A stretch of 64,000 nt of DNA from Kitasatospora sp. NBC_00374. GTDB taxonomy: Bacteria; Actinomycetota; Actinomycetes; Streptomycetales; Streptomycetaceae. Below are positions 1-11,151 of this stretch, piece after piece. A program made the position numbers and the translations under genes. The stretch is taken from assembly GCF_041434935.1 (NCBI RefSeq), contig NZ_CP107964.1:2480001-2544000 (forward strand). The letters are read 5' to 3'. The notes below the pieces were generated by a model that was given only the letters and a program-made list of their open reading frames with translations, ran no database searches and was not told the origin of the DNA. Positions within the stretch are counted from its first letter, which is position 1. Each line of letters opens with the position of its first letter.

Positions 1-63
1 GGGTCGGGTCGGTCGGTCGGTCGGCCGGTCAGCAGGCCGGTCAGCAGGTCAGTCGGTCAGCAG
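1..63. repeat. Short tandem repeats at the 3' end of the HTH gene
   Basis: The first bases are a GTCG/GGTC tetranucleotide run. It is followed by three imperfect copies of a ggtcagcag unit that resemble the last codons and stop of the neighbouring minus-strand gene. This looks like slippage duplication of the gene's 3' end. Confidence 0.5.
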
Positions 64-483
64 GGCGATCAGCCGCAGGACCTCGGCGCTGTCCTCCAGT
101 CCGCCGATCACGATGATCTTCAGGCTGGCGCGCTCCTCGTCGTGGACGGTCTCGACCCGCAGGGGCTCGCCGCCCCGTGCCCGGCCGCCCAGGGAGGCGG
201 TGAGCAGGGTGGTCAGGCGGTCCACCGTCGCCCGGTCGATCGCGTCGATCCGCACGACGCCGGTCACCTCGCTGTGCCGGGCACCCGGCGCGGGGGAGGG
301 CGACGGCGCCTCGACGGGCCGGCCGGTGAGGGCCTCCAGGTCCTGTCTGGCGATCCGGTACTGCTTGCCGATCCGGACGGCCTTCAGCCGCCCGTCCCGG
401 ACATAGCCGCGCACCGTCCGCACGTGCAGCCCCAACAGCTCGGCCACCTGCTCCACCGAGTACAGCTCCTGCGACACGGTCAT
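49..483 (-). CDS. Helix-turn-helix (excisionase/MerR-type) DNA-binding protein
   Basis: This is a 144-residue protein. Residues 6-52 form a winged HTH of the excisionase/DNA-binding family (YSVEQVAELLGLHVRTVRGYV, then a DGRLKAVRIGKQYRI wing and ARQDLEAL). The C-terminal half is a small alpha/beta domain of unknown role. It probably binds DNA and regulates transcription; the target is not visible. Start choice is ambiguous: the Shine-Dalgarno GAAGGAG directly abuts the ATG at 483, whereas the GTG two codons later (477) sits 6 nt from it and is better placed. It lies beyond a terminator-like hairpin that follows trpA, so it is a separate transcript. The call to an HTH protein is firm; the function is inferred. 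Confidence 0.75.
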   Translation of the reverse strand: MTVSQELYSVEQVAELLGLHVRTVRGYVRDGRLKAVRIGKQYRIARQDLEALTGRPVEAPSPSPAPGARHSEVTGVVRIDAIDRATVDRLTTLLTASLGGRARGGEPLRVETVHDEERASLKIIVIGGLEDSAEVLRLIALLTD

Positions 484-573
484 CTCCTTCTGATTCCCAA
501 AACATACCTGATGCACGGCCAGAAAGGGAAGGATAGGGAGTGAAAGGGAGGACTGAGGAGGCGGAAACGACGA

Positions 574-617
574 ACGGCCCGCCGGCACTCGCGGGTGGGC
601 GAGGGCCGACGGGCCGT
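574..617 (-). terminator. Terminator hairpin after trpA
   Basis: A long inverted repeat (arms about 574-586 and 605-617, with a nested CTCGC/GCGAG stem) lies 34 bp past the trpA stop. It separates the trp operon from the HTH gene. There is no long T run, which is common for Streptomyces terminators. Confidence 0.6.
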
Positions 618-650
618 CAGCGGTGGAGCGGGTGGGTCAGGGCGGGTGGG

Positions 651-1462
651 TCAGCGGCGGCGGACGCCCTCCGCCAGTTCCGCGGCCAGTTCGCGGACCG
701 CCGCGAGGGCGGCCCGCTCGTCACCGTCCGCGTCCAGGATCCGCTGGACGAAGGCCGAGCCGACGATCACGCCGTCCGCGAAGCGGGCGACCTCGGCCGC
801 CTGGTCGGCGTTCGAGACTCCCAGGCCCACACAGACCGGCAGGTCGGTGGTGGCCCTGGTCCTGGCCACCAGGTCCTCGGCGAGGTTGCCGACCGCGGCC
901 CGGGTGCCCGTCACGCCCATCACGGCGGCGGCGTAGACGAAGCCCGAACCGGCGGCGGTGACCTCGGCCAGGCGCGGGTCCTTGCTGCTCGGGGCGACCA
1001 CGAAGACGGTGTCGAGACCGTGCTCGCCCGCCGCCTTGCGCCACTCGTCGGACTCCTCGACCGGCAGGTCGGGCAGGATGCAGCCGGCTCCCCCGGCGGC
1101 CGCCAGGTCGGCGGCGAACCGGGCCACGCCGTAGCGGTCGACCGGGTTCCAGTACGTCATCACCAGCACCGGCGCGTCGGTCTGGGCGGACACCTCGGCG
1201 ACCGTGCGCAGCACGTCCTTGATCTTCACACCGGCCCGCAGGGCGATGTCGTCGGCGGTCTGGATGGTCGGGCCGTCCAGCACCGGGTCGGAGTGCGGCA
1301 GGCCGACCTCGACGATGTCGCAGCCACCGTCGATCAGCGCGCGGACGGCCGCGATGCCGCCCTCGACGGTCGGGAAGCCGGCCGGGAGGTAGCCGATCAG
1401 GGCGGCCCGGTCCGCGGCCCGGACGGCCGCGAGGGTGGTGCTCAGCTTGGTCTGCGTCATGG

Positions 1463-1466
<4 letters not shown>
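651..1466 (-). CDS. trpA: Tryptophan synthase alpha subunit
   Basis: The 271-residue TIM-barrel subunit cleaves indole-3-glycerol phosphate to indole and glyceraldehyde-3-phosphate and channels indole to TrpB. The active-site block [16 protein letters not shown] carries the catalytic Glu (residue 53) and Asp (residue 64) of the family, and length is normal. The GTG start at 1466 overlaps the TGA of trpB in a GTGA, indicating translational coupling; an ATG two codons in (1460) is the alternative start. It is the last gene of the trpC-M-B-A operon and is followed by a hairpin terminator. Confidence 0.97.
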
Positions 1467-2701
<1,235 letters not shown>

Positions 2702-2760
2702 GGAGAAGTCCTTGAGGTGAAGGGGATGGCGTGCGGTGACGTCTGGCGGCGACCCGGTGG

Positions 2761-2910
2761 TCAGCCGTGCGTCCTTCGCCATCGGCGCCCCGGCACCTGC
2801 CCCGGCTCGCACCCGATCACGTACCGCACCCGGCGGCCCAGCACCCGGCGTGCGGGCGCGCGGCAGCCGCGCGGGCGGCAGCCGGGGGCGAGACGGGAGG
2901 CGAGTGACAT
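2761..2910 (-). CDS. trpM: TrpM/TrpX small tryptophan-operon protein
   Basis: A 49-residue, strongly basic, Cys- and Arg-rich peptide ([20 protein letters not shown]..., [14 protein letters not shown]...) lies between trpC and trpB. Its position and composition match the small trpX/trpM product of the S. coelicolor trpCXBA operon, reported to modulate tryptophan biosynthesis and differentiation. The ATG starts 10 nt after the trpC stop, so it is probably translationally coupled; no strong Shine-Dalgarno is visible. A longer in-frame start (2958) would run into trpC and is less likely. No recognisable domain is present. Confidence 0.7.
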   Translation of the reverse strand: MSLASRLAPGCRPRGCRAPARRVLGRRVRYVIGCEPGQVPGRRWRRTHG

Positions 2911-2920
2911 GGTGTGCGGG

Positions 2921-3733
2921 TCAGCCCCGCCCGTTGTTGCGCAGGGCCGGATGGGCACCGGCGGCGACCAGGTCGGCCACGGCGGACTTCGGGTCCTTGC
3001 CGGTCACCAGGGACTCGCCGACCAGGACCGCGTCGGCCCCCAGGTTGGCGTAGGAGATCAGGTCGTGCGGGCCGCGCACACCGGACTCGGCGACCTTCAC
3101 GATGTGCGCCGGGATCGCGTCCACCACGTTGCCGAAGGTGTTGCGGTCCACCTCGAGGGTCTTGAGGTTGCGGGCGTTGACCCCGATGATCCGGGCGCCG
3201 GCGTCGACCGCGCGGGCGATCTCCTCCTCGTCGTGCACCTCGACCAGCGGCGTGAGGCCGATCGACTCGGCCCGCTCGATGAGCGAGACCAGGGCCGGCT
3301 GTTCGAGCGCGGCCACGATCAGCAGCGCGAGGTCGGCGCCGTGGGCGCGGGCCTCCCACAGCTGGTACGCGGTGACGATGAAGTCCTTGCGCAGGAGCGG
3401 GGTGTCGACCGCGGCGCGCACGGCGTCGAGGTCGGCGAGCGAGCCGCCGAAGCGGCGCTGCTCGGTCAGCACGCTGATCGCGGCGGCGCCGCCGGCCGCG
3501 TAGTCCGTGGCCAGGGCGGCCGGGTCTGCGATGGCCGCCAGCGCGCCCTTCGAGGGGCTGGAGCGCTTGACCTCGCAGATCACCCGGACACCGTCGCCCC
3601 GGAGGGCGGCCACGCCGTCCTTGGCCTCGGGCGCCTTGGCGGCGAGCTCCTTGAGCTCGTCCAGGGAGACCCGGGCCTGTCGCTCGGCGAGGTCCTCACG
3701 GACCCCGTCGATGATCTCGTCGAGCACACTCAC
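2921..3733 (-). CDS. trpC: Indole-3-glycerol phosphate synthase
   Basis: The 270-residue enzyme closes the indole ring of carboxyphenylaminodeoxyribulose-5-phosphate, the step before TrpA. The family signature [11 protein letters not shown] with its catalytic Lys is present, as are the later barrel motifs ([25 protein letters not shown]). The start is GTG at 3733, giving [19 protein letters not shown], the usual family N-terminus; a second GTG lies two codons on. It is the first gene of trpC-trpM-trpB-trpA. The roughly 240 bp upstream hold a leader with a strong hairpin close to the start. Confidence 0.96.
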   Translation of the reverse strand: MSVLDEIIDGVREDLAERQARVSLDELKELAAKAPEAKDGVAALRGDGVRVICEVKRSSPSKGALAAIADPAALATDYAAGGAAAISVLTEQRRFGGSLADLDAVRAAVDTPLLRKDFIVTAYQLWEARAHGADLALLIVAALEQPALVSLIERAESIGLTPLVEVHDEEEIARAVDAGARIIGVNARNLKTLEVDRNTFGNVVDAIPAHIVKVAESGVRGPHDLISYANLGADAVLVGESLVTGKDPKSAVADLVAAGAHPALRNNGRG

Positions 3734-3765
3734 GCGAGCGCCCCCATCATTCTGCTGGCTGTGAG

Positions 3766-3789
3766 CCGGCAAGGGTCGTGCCCTGCCGG
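3766..3789 (-). promoter_or_regulatory. Hairpin in the trpC leader
   Basis: An inverted repeat (ccggcaaggg, loop, ccctgccgg) lies 33 nt before the trpC start within its presumed 5' UTR. It could modulate translation or transcription of the trp operon. No Trp-rich leader peptide is evident, so attenuation is unproven. Confidence 0.35.
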
Positions 3790-3971
3790 GTCTTGCAGTA
3801 GGTCTGACCTCGGGTGCGATTCGCACGGATCGGTGAGAATCCTGTGCTTCCACGCCCCCGTCGGCCCTTCGATGGTATCGGGCGCAGGGGGCGCGAAGCG
3901 CATCAGACCGGCTCGCGTCTCGCGGAGCGGACCTCCTGTGCGCCGTTCCGTGCGCCGGTGTCGCGGCCCGG

Positions 3972-4412
3972 TCAGATGATCGGGGGCGCCAGTGCGACCC
4001 CGGGAGGAAGGTTCCGCAGCACGGTGAACGCGACCAGCAGCAGCACCAGCAACACCGTCTGCCGCAGGCCGAACGACACCCTGGGCGTGGGCCCGCCGCT
4101 CAGCGCCGCCCACATCCAGCGCAGCCAGAACACCGCGAGGACCGCGGCGAGCACCAGCACCAGCACGTTGTCGTGGGCCGCAGTGTTGAGATCGCCCCTG
4201 GTGAGCGCGTGCACACAGCGCAGCCCGCCGCAACCGGGGCACCACCAGCCGGTGGCCAGGAGCACCGGACAGGTCGGGTAGTGGCCCGGGGCGCCGGGAT
4301 CGACCGCGGCGACGTACACGGTCGGGATGCCGACCGTCACCAGGGCGGCCAGCGGCCGACCGAGCCGGCGGAGCGGGGACCCCTTCGGGGCCGGGGCTGC
4401 GGGAGCGTTCAC
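3972..4412 (-). CDS. DUF2752 membrane protein
   Basis: A 146-residue integral membrane protein with about three hydrophobic segments. It carries the DUF2752 core: [20 protein letters not shown] with two Cys of a CPGCG motif, then HALTRGDL. The biochemical function of this family is not known; the paired cysteines suggest metal or redox binding. The GTG start at 4412 has a CACAAT -10-like box exactly 7 nt upstream, consistent with leaderless transcription. It lies between trpC and a run of other small membrane-protein genes. Confidence 0.8.
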   Translation of the reverse strand: MNAPAAPAPKGSPLRRLGRPLAALVTVGIPTVYVAAVDPGAPGHYPTCPVLLATGWWCPGCGGLRCVHALTRGDLNTAAHDNVLVLVLAAVLAVFWLRWMWAALSGGPTPRVSFGLRQTVLLVLLLVAFTVLRNLPPGVALAPPII

Positions 4413-4505
4413 GCAGCAGATTGTGCCCGCCGGACGGGCCGGGCGGAGGAACGCGGAACGGCGGGCGTGGCGCGCCCGCCGTTCGGCCGTACGAGCTCTG
4501 CGCGG

Positions 4506-4751
4506 TCAGGCGGTGACCGGGGTGCGCTCCTCGGTCGGGGTCGGCGCGAAGTTCTGGCTGGGCTGCTTGCCCATGCCCGCCATCGACATCGCCTTGCCGA
4601 CGACGCCGGCGGCCACGACGACCACGAGACCGGCCCAGAAGAGCGGGATGCTCGGAATGATCATCGCGACACCGCTGACGGTGAAGCCGATGAAGGCGAT
4701 GGTCACGCCGGTCCAGGCGGCGGGAGTGTGGCCGTGCGCTGCTGCCGACAT
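4506..4751 (-). CDS. HGxxPAAW family small membrane protein
   Basis: An 81-residue protein that begins MSAAAHGHTPAAW, the motif for which the actinobacterial HGxxPAAW family is named, followed by two transmembrane helices (about 15-30 and 33-52) and a Met-rich then polar tail. The start ATG at 4751 has an AAGGAG 9 nt upstream. The function is unknown. The family recurs beside trp genes in Streptomyces, as here between trpC and trpE, but no role in tryptophan synthesis is shown by the sequence. Confidence 0.8.
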   Translation of the reverse strand: MSAAAHGHTPAAWTGVTIAFIGFTVSGVAMIIPSIPLFWAGLVVVVAAGVVGKAMSMAGMGKQPSQNFAPTPTEERTPVTA

Positions 4752-4900
4752 CTGCTGGTGCTCCTTGGTTCTCCGGGTCCCGGGCGGGCGGCCGCGTGGC
4801 GCTCGGCGGGTTGACGCCTTCCATTGTGCCGGGCGGCTACACGTACACCCAAAGGGGGGCCCGGTAGCCCTCGTCACACCCGTCCGGGTGTTGACGCGGG

Positions 4901-5503
4901 TCAGCCGGTCGGGTCCTCGCCGCGGTCCAGCGCCTTCCACAGGTCGGCCGGGGAGTCCGCCGCCCGCGGCACGGCGGAGGCCTTGCGGGTGGGAGCGTCG
5001 TAGCGGGCGCCCATGGCCGGCCAGTGCCGGCCGGAGCGAACGGTCAGCGCACCGGCCAGAGCCAGCAGCACCCCGCCCGCCAGGGCCACCCAGGGCCACC
5101 CGGAGTGGCTGATCTGCTGCGCCTGCGCGTCGGCCAGCGCGAGCTTGCGGGCCGCCTCGGCGTGCAGGCCCGCGGTGTCGGTGGCGCCGAGCACCGCGCC
5201 CGCCGCCGCGCCGAGCCCGGCCAGCACCGTCAGCACGCCGACGGCCGCCCGCGCCCTGCCCCGCACCGCGAAGACCGCCACCGCGGCGGCCAGCGCGACC
5301 AGCGCCAGGCCACCGGGAAGACCGGTCAGCGTGCTGCCGGTCGCGCTGATCTCCAGCCGCCCGCCGTCCAGACCGGTCACGGCCCCCCGGGCCCAGGTCC
5401 GCCCGACGGCGGTCAGCACCAGGACGGCGCCGAGCGCGGTGAGCAGCAGCATCAGCGCGAGGCTGCGGCGGTCGGTGGGACGGGGAGCGGTCTGTACGGT
5501 CAC
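4901..5503 (-). CDS. Trp-operon-associated membrane protein (TIGR02234)
   Basis: A 200-residue protein with four predicted membrane helices (about 14-34, 60-78, 82-106 and 128-150) and a polar C-terminus ending KALDRGEDPTG. Pattern and location just downstream of trpE match the TIGR02234 'Trp biosynthesis-associated membrane protein' family. The function is not established; a role in precursor transport or sensing is only speculation. The GTG start at 5503 is preceded by a GATAGT box 6 nt upstream, so it may have its own leaderless promoter. Confidence 0.85.
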   Translation of the reverse strand: MTVQTAPRPTDRRSLALMLLLTALGAVLVLTAVGRTWARGAVTGLDGGRLEISATGSTLTGLPGGLALVALAAAVAVFAVRGRARAAVGVLTVLAGLGAAAGAVLGATDTAGLHAEAARKLALADAQAQQISHSGWPWVALAGGVLLALAGALTVRSGRHWPAMGARYDAPTRKASAVPRAADSPADLWKALDRGEDPTG

Positions 5504-5628
5504 CCGTCCACTATCCCTGACGCACCGGGCCGTCCGGTCGGGCGGGGTCCCGGGGGAAGCCGTCGGTGCGGATCACGAGCGCCGTCACGCCGTCCGCCTC
5601 CCTCCCCGCCTCGGTGGCTCGGCTGTGC

Positions 5629-7158
<1,530 letters not shown>

Positions 7159-7191
7159 CGTTCGGGGTAGGCGGACTGACGTGGGGACAGA

Positions 7192-7566
7192 TTACCGAGC
7201 GAGCGGCAGGGCGTCGGCGTCGAAGCAGGTCCGGTCGCCGGTGTGGCAGGCGGCGCCGACCTGGTCGACCTTGACCAGCAGGGTGTCGCCGTCGCAGTCC
7301 AGGGCGACGCTCTTGACGTGCTGGAGGTGGCCCGAGGTGTCGCCCTTGACCCAGTACTCGCGGCGGCTGCGGCTCCAGTAGGTGCAGCGCCCGGTGGTGA
7401 GGGTGCGGTGCAGCGCCTCGTCGTCCATCCAGCCGAGCATCAGCACCTCACCGGTGTCGTACTGCTGGGCGATGGCGGGGAGCAGGCCGTCCTCGGTGCG
7501 CTTGAGGCGGGCCGCGACGGCCGGGTCGAGGGCGGTGGTGCCGGGGGCGGCGGGCGTGGTGGACAT
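7192..7566 (-). CDS. hisI: Phosphoribosyl-AMP cyclohydrolase
   Basis: This 124-residue metalloenzyme opens the purine ring of phosphoribosyl-AMP, the third step of histidine synthesis. The metal-binding sequences DCDGD and [10 protein letters not shown] are present, with the conserved GWMDDEAL and [13 protein letters not shown] motifs. HisE is not fused to it, as usual in actinobacteria. An ATG three codons earlier (7575) is possible. It lies apart from the main his operon and directly upstream of trpE, linking one His and one Trp gene in a transcript. Confidence 0.95.
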   Translation of the reverse strand: MSTTPAAPGTTALDPAVAARLKRTEDGLLPAIAQQYDTGEVLMLGWMDDEALHRTLTTGRCTYWSRSRREYWVKGDTSGHLQHVKSVALDCDGDTLLVKVDQVGAACHTGDRTCFDADALPLAR

Positions 7567-7622
7567 GGGTCCCATTGTGGCAGCCGGGGCGGGACGGCCG
7601 GATCGAGGACGGCGGCCCGCGC

Positions 7623-8096
7623 TCACGCCGGGCTCTCGCAGCCGTCCGGCCACACCACCTGGACGAACAGGCCGGCCCGCTGCGCGGCCTCGACCACCCT
7701 GGCCGGCTCGGTGCCCGGCCGGCCGTCCCAGACCGCGATCAGCTCGTCGATCATGCCGACCAGCGCCCGGCAGGTGTCGTCGCCCGGTCCGCCGACCTCG
7801 ACGGGGGCGAGCCGGTGCACCGCGGTCGCCCGGTCGAGCAGGCGGTGCCCGGGCCGGTTGCCGGCCGCGTCCGCGAAGGTGCCGGCCCGGGCGGCGCTCG
7901 CCGGGACGATCGCCTCGATCCTGCCGCCGTGGTCCAGTACCGCCTGGGCGAACCAGCTCTCCGGGCCCGGCGCGAGGCGGCCCACCCCGACCAGGTCGTA
8001 GGCACCGAAGGTGGTCACCAGCTGCCAGAGCTCGCCCCTGACCAGCATCTCGGTCAGGTCCGACAGGCCCTCGTGCCCGATGATTCCGACGCGCAT
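7623..8096 (-). CDS. SLOG-like Rossmann-fold hypothetical protein
   Basis: A 157-residue protein starting [13 protein letters not shown], with a Gly-rich first loop and a late [12 protein letters not shown] motif. Such a combination resembles the SLOG/LOG/DprA-like superfamily that binds nucleotides or nucleotide-derived ligands. The middle ([18 protein letters not shown]) resembles a sugar or nucleotide pocket. No specific substrate can be named. ATG at 8096; a TATACG box lies about 40 bp upstream in the region shared with the divergent gene at 8214. Function unknown. Confidence 0.6.
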   Translation of the reverse strand: MRVGIIGHEGLSDLTEMLVRGELWQLVTTFGAYDLVGVGRLAPGPESWFAQAVLDHGGRIEAIVPASAARAGTFADAAGNRPGHRLLDRATAVHRLAPVEVGGPGDDTCRALVGMIDELIAVWDGRPGTEPARVVEAAQRAGLFVQVVWPDGCESPA

Positions 8097-8213
8097 GGAA
8101 GATCTGACCCCTCGTCTCGGGGCCGTGCCGCCGCCAGCGTATAGGGAATCGCCCGAACCACTGACGGCGGCGGCCTGGCCCGGACACAATGGCTGCGAGT
8201 CGAGGGGGTAGCC

Positions 8214-8732
8214 GTGCGGCAGCGGCGCGTGGTGGCGACGGCGGTCGCCGTGGTGGTGCTGGTGGTCGGGGCGGCCGTCCTGTTGTGGCCGCAGGACGGC
8301 CACCGGGTGGCCGGGCCGCCGCCACCGTCGGCCTCGCTGACGGCGACGGCGAGCCCGAGCCCGAGCCCGTCGAAGGTGTTGCCCTATCCCTTCTTCGTTC
8401 CGGGCACCTGTCTGGACCACCCGCAGCTGAGCGAGACGGTCACCCGCGCCGAGGCGCGGCCCTGCGAGGGGTCGCACGACGGCGAGGCGATCGCCGACGT
8501 GGTCCTGCCGGACGGGATCACCAGTGACGCCGGGATCGGCCGGGCCCTGCGCGAGCTGTGCACGGCGCCGGTGGCCGAGTGGCGGCAGCGCCAGGGCGGC
8601 GACGGCCCCTACTACGGCTTCCCGCTCGGCCCGTACCTGCAGTACTACCAGCAGGGCATGCACGAGGCGACGTGCACGCTGACGGCCAGCGACCGGCAGG
8701 GCGGCCGGAAGCTCACCGGCCACCTGCGCTGA
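8214..8732 (+). CDS. Membrane-anchored septum-formation-domain-like protein
   Basis: A 172-residue protein with one N-terminal membrane anchor (about 6-25), a Pro/Ser-rich extracellular linker, then a small domain with two pairs of Cys. The sequence VPGTCLDH...[15 protein letters not shown] resembles the GTC(F/L)D...V.C..PHD.E pattern of the septum-formation (Septum_form) domain. It is therefore likely an exported envelope protein. GTG start at 8214 with a GAGGGGG about 5 nt upstream. It is monocistronic and divergent from the SLOG-like gene; the role is inferred only from the domain. Confidence 0.6.
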   Translation: MRQRRVVATAVAVVVLVVGAAVLLWPQDGHRVAGPPPPSASLTATASPSPSPSKVLPYPFFVPGTCLDHPQLSETVTRAEARPCEGSHDGEAIADVVLPDGITSDAGIGRALRELCTAPVAEWRQRQGGDGPYYGFPLGPYLQYYQQGMHEATCTLTASDRQGGRKLTGHLR

Positions 8733-8744
8733 CGGTCCGCCGGG

Positions 8745-9440
8745 TCAGCTCTCCGGCATCATGCCCATCTGCTGCATCATCGCCACGGAGTCCCAGCTCC
8801 ACCAGCCCTCCTTGACCATGCCGTCCTCGAACCGCCAGATCGTCATCCCGTCGGCCTCGATGGTCTTGCGGGTGGGCGCCATGCCCATGTACTCGCCGAT
8901 GTGGGTACCGCGCCAGGTCCATCGGGTGGCCACCTGGTCGCCTTCGGCGAGCTGGCTGTGGATGTCGAACGTGAAGTCGAAGGCCTTGCGGTAGCCCTCG
9001 ATCATCGCCTTGACGGCCGCCGGGCCGACCGTGTCGCCGTCCATCGACGGGTCGTGGTCGCAGTAGTCCGGCGCGAGCAGCTCGTCGATCGGGGACATGT
9101 CGCCCATCGCGGGGTTCATCAGCAGCCTGCGGGCGGCCTCCTTGTGCAGCTGGTCGTCGCGGACCAGGTCGAGGTTGGTGAAGGTGGGCGGCTCCTGGCA
9201 GAGCGCCACCATCTCCCGGAATATCCGGTCGGTCTCCGGCAGCCCGGAGTTGCGCATCGCCGCCTCGTACGAGGGGAACTCGACGATCTCCACGATGTGC
9301 CGGCCGTCCGCCCGGTCCGTGCCGACCATCGCGTGGGTTGCGGTGCGCCTGCCCTGGGTCTGCTCGATCCAGGTGTCCATCAATCGGTTGAGCTCGTCCG
9401 GCTGCTCCGTGCGACACTCCACGATCTGTACAAAGGTCAT
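8745..9440 (-). CDS. ABM-like domain fused to SnoaL-like/ester cyclase domain
   Basis: The 231-residue protein has two alpha+beta domains. Residues 1-90 resemble a dimeric alpha/beta-barrel (ABM) stress domain (MTFVQIVECRTEQPDELNRLMDTWIEQTQGRR). Residues about 105-225 form a SnoaL-like polyketide-cyclase/ester-cyclase fold with DELLAPDYCDHDP, RWTWRGTHIGEYMG and a closing EDGMVKEGWWSWD. Such cone-shaped folds bind small hydrophobic molecules. The start at 9440 is supported by GGAGG 5-6 nt upstream. It is monocistronic; the substrate is unknown. Confidence 0.65.
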   Translation of the reverse strand: MTFVQIVECRTEQPDELNRLMDTWIEQTQGRRTATHAMVGTDRADGRHIVEIVEFPSYEAAMRNSGLPETDRIFREMVALCQEPPTFTNLDLVRDDQLHKEAARRLLMNPAMGDMSPIDELLAPDYCDHDPSMDGDTVGPAAVKAMIEGYRKAFDFTFDIHSQLAEGDQVATRWTWRGTHIGEYMGMAPTRKTIEADGMTIWRFEDGMVKEGWWSWDSVAMMQQMGMMPES

Positions 9441-9534
9441 CGCTACCTCCCGAGGTAGCCCCCCTGGTTCGGCGTCCGCCGATCGCACTGCCTCCCACTC
9501 TCCTCCCGCCCCACCACCGCCACAAGGCGCGCCC

Positions 9535-9540
9535 TAGGGT
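9535..9540 (+). promoter_or_regulatory. -10 box for leaderless TIGR03085 gene
   Basis: TAGGGT lies exactly 7 nt before the ATG at 9548, the spacing expected when transcription begins at the start codon. No Shine-Dalgarno precedes that ATG. Confidence 0.5.
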
Positions 9541-9547
9541 GGGCGGC

Positions 9548-10183
9548 ATGGCGAGGTATGCGCGGGTGGAGCGGGAACGGCTGGCGGGGCTGCTGGCCGA
9601 GGCGGGGCCGCAGGCGGCGACGCTGTGCGGCGGGTGGCGCACCCGGGAGCTGGCGGCGCACCTGGTCCTGCGGGAACGGCGGCCGGACGCGGCGGCGGGG
9701 ATCCGGCTGAAGGCGCTGGCCGGCTGGAACCGGCGGGTCCAGGCCGGATACGCCGAGCGGCCGTACGAGGAGCTGGTGCGGATGTTCCGCGAGGGGCCGC
9801 CGCGGCTGTCGCCGTTCGCGCTGCCGGGCGCGGACGAGGCGGCCAACGTGGTGGAGTACTTCGTCCACGCGGAGGACGTCCGGCGGGCCGGTGCGGGCGG
9901 GCCGGCGCCGGTGGAGCCGGGCCTGGCCCAGGCGCTGTGGCGGCGGCTGCCGTCGCTGCTGCGGTTCGAGGTGGGCCGCCGGCTGCCGGTCGCCCTGGTG
10001 CTGGCGCGGCCGGACGGGCAGCGGGTGGAGCTGGCGCATCCGACCGGGCCGACGGTCGAGATCACCGGCGAGCCGGGTGAGCTGGTGCTGTTCGGGTACG
10101 GGCGCGGGGCGCACGCCGAGCTCGCGGTGAGCGGGGCCGAGACGGCCGTCGCGGCGCTGCGGCGGGTACGGCCGCTGCCCTGA
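9548..10183 (+). CDS. TIGR03085 family DinB-like metal-binding protein
   Basis: A 211-residue protein of the mycothiol-dependent maleylpyruvate isomerase/DinB-like superfamily, TIGR03085 branch. The N-terminal helix bundle (RVERERLAGLL...TLCGGWRTRELAAHLVLRERRPDA) ends in the conserved His, and EYFVHAEDVRRA supplies further likely metal ligands. It then has the C-terminal SCP-like segment ending with a TAVAALRRVR helix. Members may act in mycothiol-dependent reactions, but this one has no known substrate. ATG at 9548 is preferred over GTG 9539 because of the -10 box placed 7 nt ahead. Confidence 0.75.
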   Translation: MARYARVERERLAGLLAEAGPQAATLCGGWRTRELAAHLVLRERRPDAAAGIRLKALAGWNRRVQAGYAERPYEELVRMFREGPPRLSPFALPGADEAANVVEYFVHAEDVRRAGAGGPAPVEPGLAQALWRRLPSLLRFEVGRRLPVALVLARPDGQRVELAHPTGPTVEITGEPGELVLFGYGRGAHAELAVSGAETAVAALRRVRPLP

Positions 10184-10328
10184 CACCGCCGACGCGGCCC
10201 GGTTTCGGCGAGTTGTCAGTGGGGTGTGCCAGCCTGTTGGCGCCGGGCAGCACCGAGGCGCCGCGCGCGTGCGCAGCCCTGCCCGGCCGCAGGTCCCGTT
10301 CCCGGCCCGTCGAAGGAGCACAGACCAC

Positions 10329-11108
10329 ATGCTCAGCACCGACCACACCCCCGGCGCCCCCAACTGGCTCGACCTCGGCAGCCCGGACATCGAGGCCGCC
10401 GCCGCCTTCTACGGGGCGGTGTTCGGCTGGTCGTTCCAGTTGGCCGGCCCGGAGGCGGGCGGCTACGGCTTCCTCCAGCAGGACGGCCGGACGGTCGCCG
10501 CGATCGGCTCGCTGACCGAGGGCGCGACCTCGGCCTGGACGGTGTACTTCCACGCGCCGGACGCCGACGCCGCGGTCAAGGCGACCGAGCAGGCCGGCGG
10601 CACCGTGCGGGTGCCCGCCTTCGACGTGATGGATGCCGGCCGGATGGCCTGTCTCACCGACCCGGCCGGCGCGGAGTTCGCCGTCTGGCAGCCGGCGGCG
10701 GTCCTCGGCCTGGACGCCGTGACGGTGCCCGGCAGCCTGTGCTGGGCGGAGCTGCACTCCGGTGACCCGGCGGCGGCGCTCGCCTTCTACCGCACGCTCT
10801 TCGGCTGGCGCGACGAGGAGGTGGAGGTGCCGGGGATGACGTACACGGTGCTGTCGGCCGCCGAGGGCGACCAGCGGGAGGCCTCGTTCGGCGGTATCGC
10901 CCCGCTGCAGGACGACCACCAGCCGCCGCACTGGCTGCCGTACGTCGAGGTGGCCGACGTGGACGCGGTGGTCGAGCGGACGCAGGGCACCGGCGGCTCG
11001 GTGGTGATGCCGGCGACGGACGCTCCCGGGATCGGCCGGATGGCCTGGCTTGCCGACCCGTTCGGTGCCCGGTTCGCCGCCATCACGAGCGTCCCGCCGC
11101 AGTCCTGA
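10329..11108 (+). CDS. VOC (glyoxalase/dioxygenase-superfamily) protein, two tandem domains
   Basis: The 259-residue protein consists of two vicinal-oxygen-chelate modules (about 10-125 and 135-255), each with the FYGAVFGW or FYRTLFGW signature and a DP.GA.FA ending. Such tandem proteins bind metal and act as lyases, dioxygenases or resistance proteins. The start at 10329 has AAGGAG about 9 nt upstream. It is monocistronic and convergent with hisF, from which a perfect hairpin separates it. The substrate is not predictable. Confidence 0.8.
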   Translation: MLSTDHTPGAPNWLDLGSPDIEAAAAFYGAVFGWSFQLAGPEAGGYGFLQQDGRTVAAIGSLTEGATSAWTVYFHAPDADAAVKATEQAGGTVRVPAFDVMDAGRMACLTDPAGAEFAVWQPAAVLGLDAVTVPGSLCWAELHSGDPAAALAFYRTLFGWRDEEVEVPGMTYTVLSAAEGDQREASFGGIAPLQDDHQPPHWLPYVEVADVDAVVERTQGTGGSVVMPATDAPGIGRMAWLADPFGARFAAITSVPPQS

Positions 11109-11113
11109 CCGCC

Positions 11114-11151
11114 CCTCCTGCGGTGCCCCGGGCCGGGGGCACCGCAGGAGG
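11114..11151. terminator. Bidirectional terminator between VOC gene and hisF
   Basis: A perfect 16-bp inverted repeat (cctcctgcggtgcccc, 6-nt loop, complement) ends one base from the hisF stop codon. It sits between two convergent genes and should stop transcription from both sides. Confidence 0.85.
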
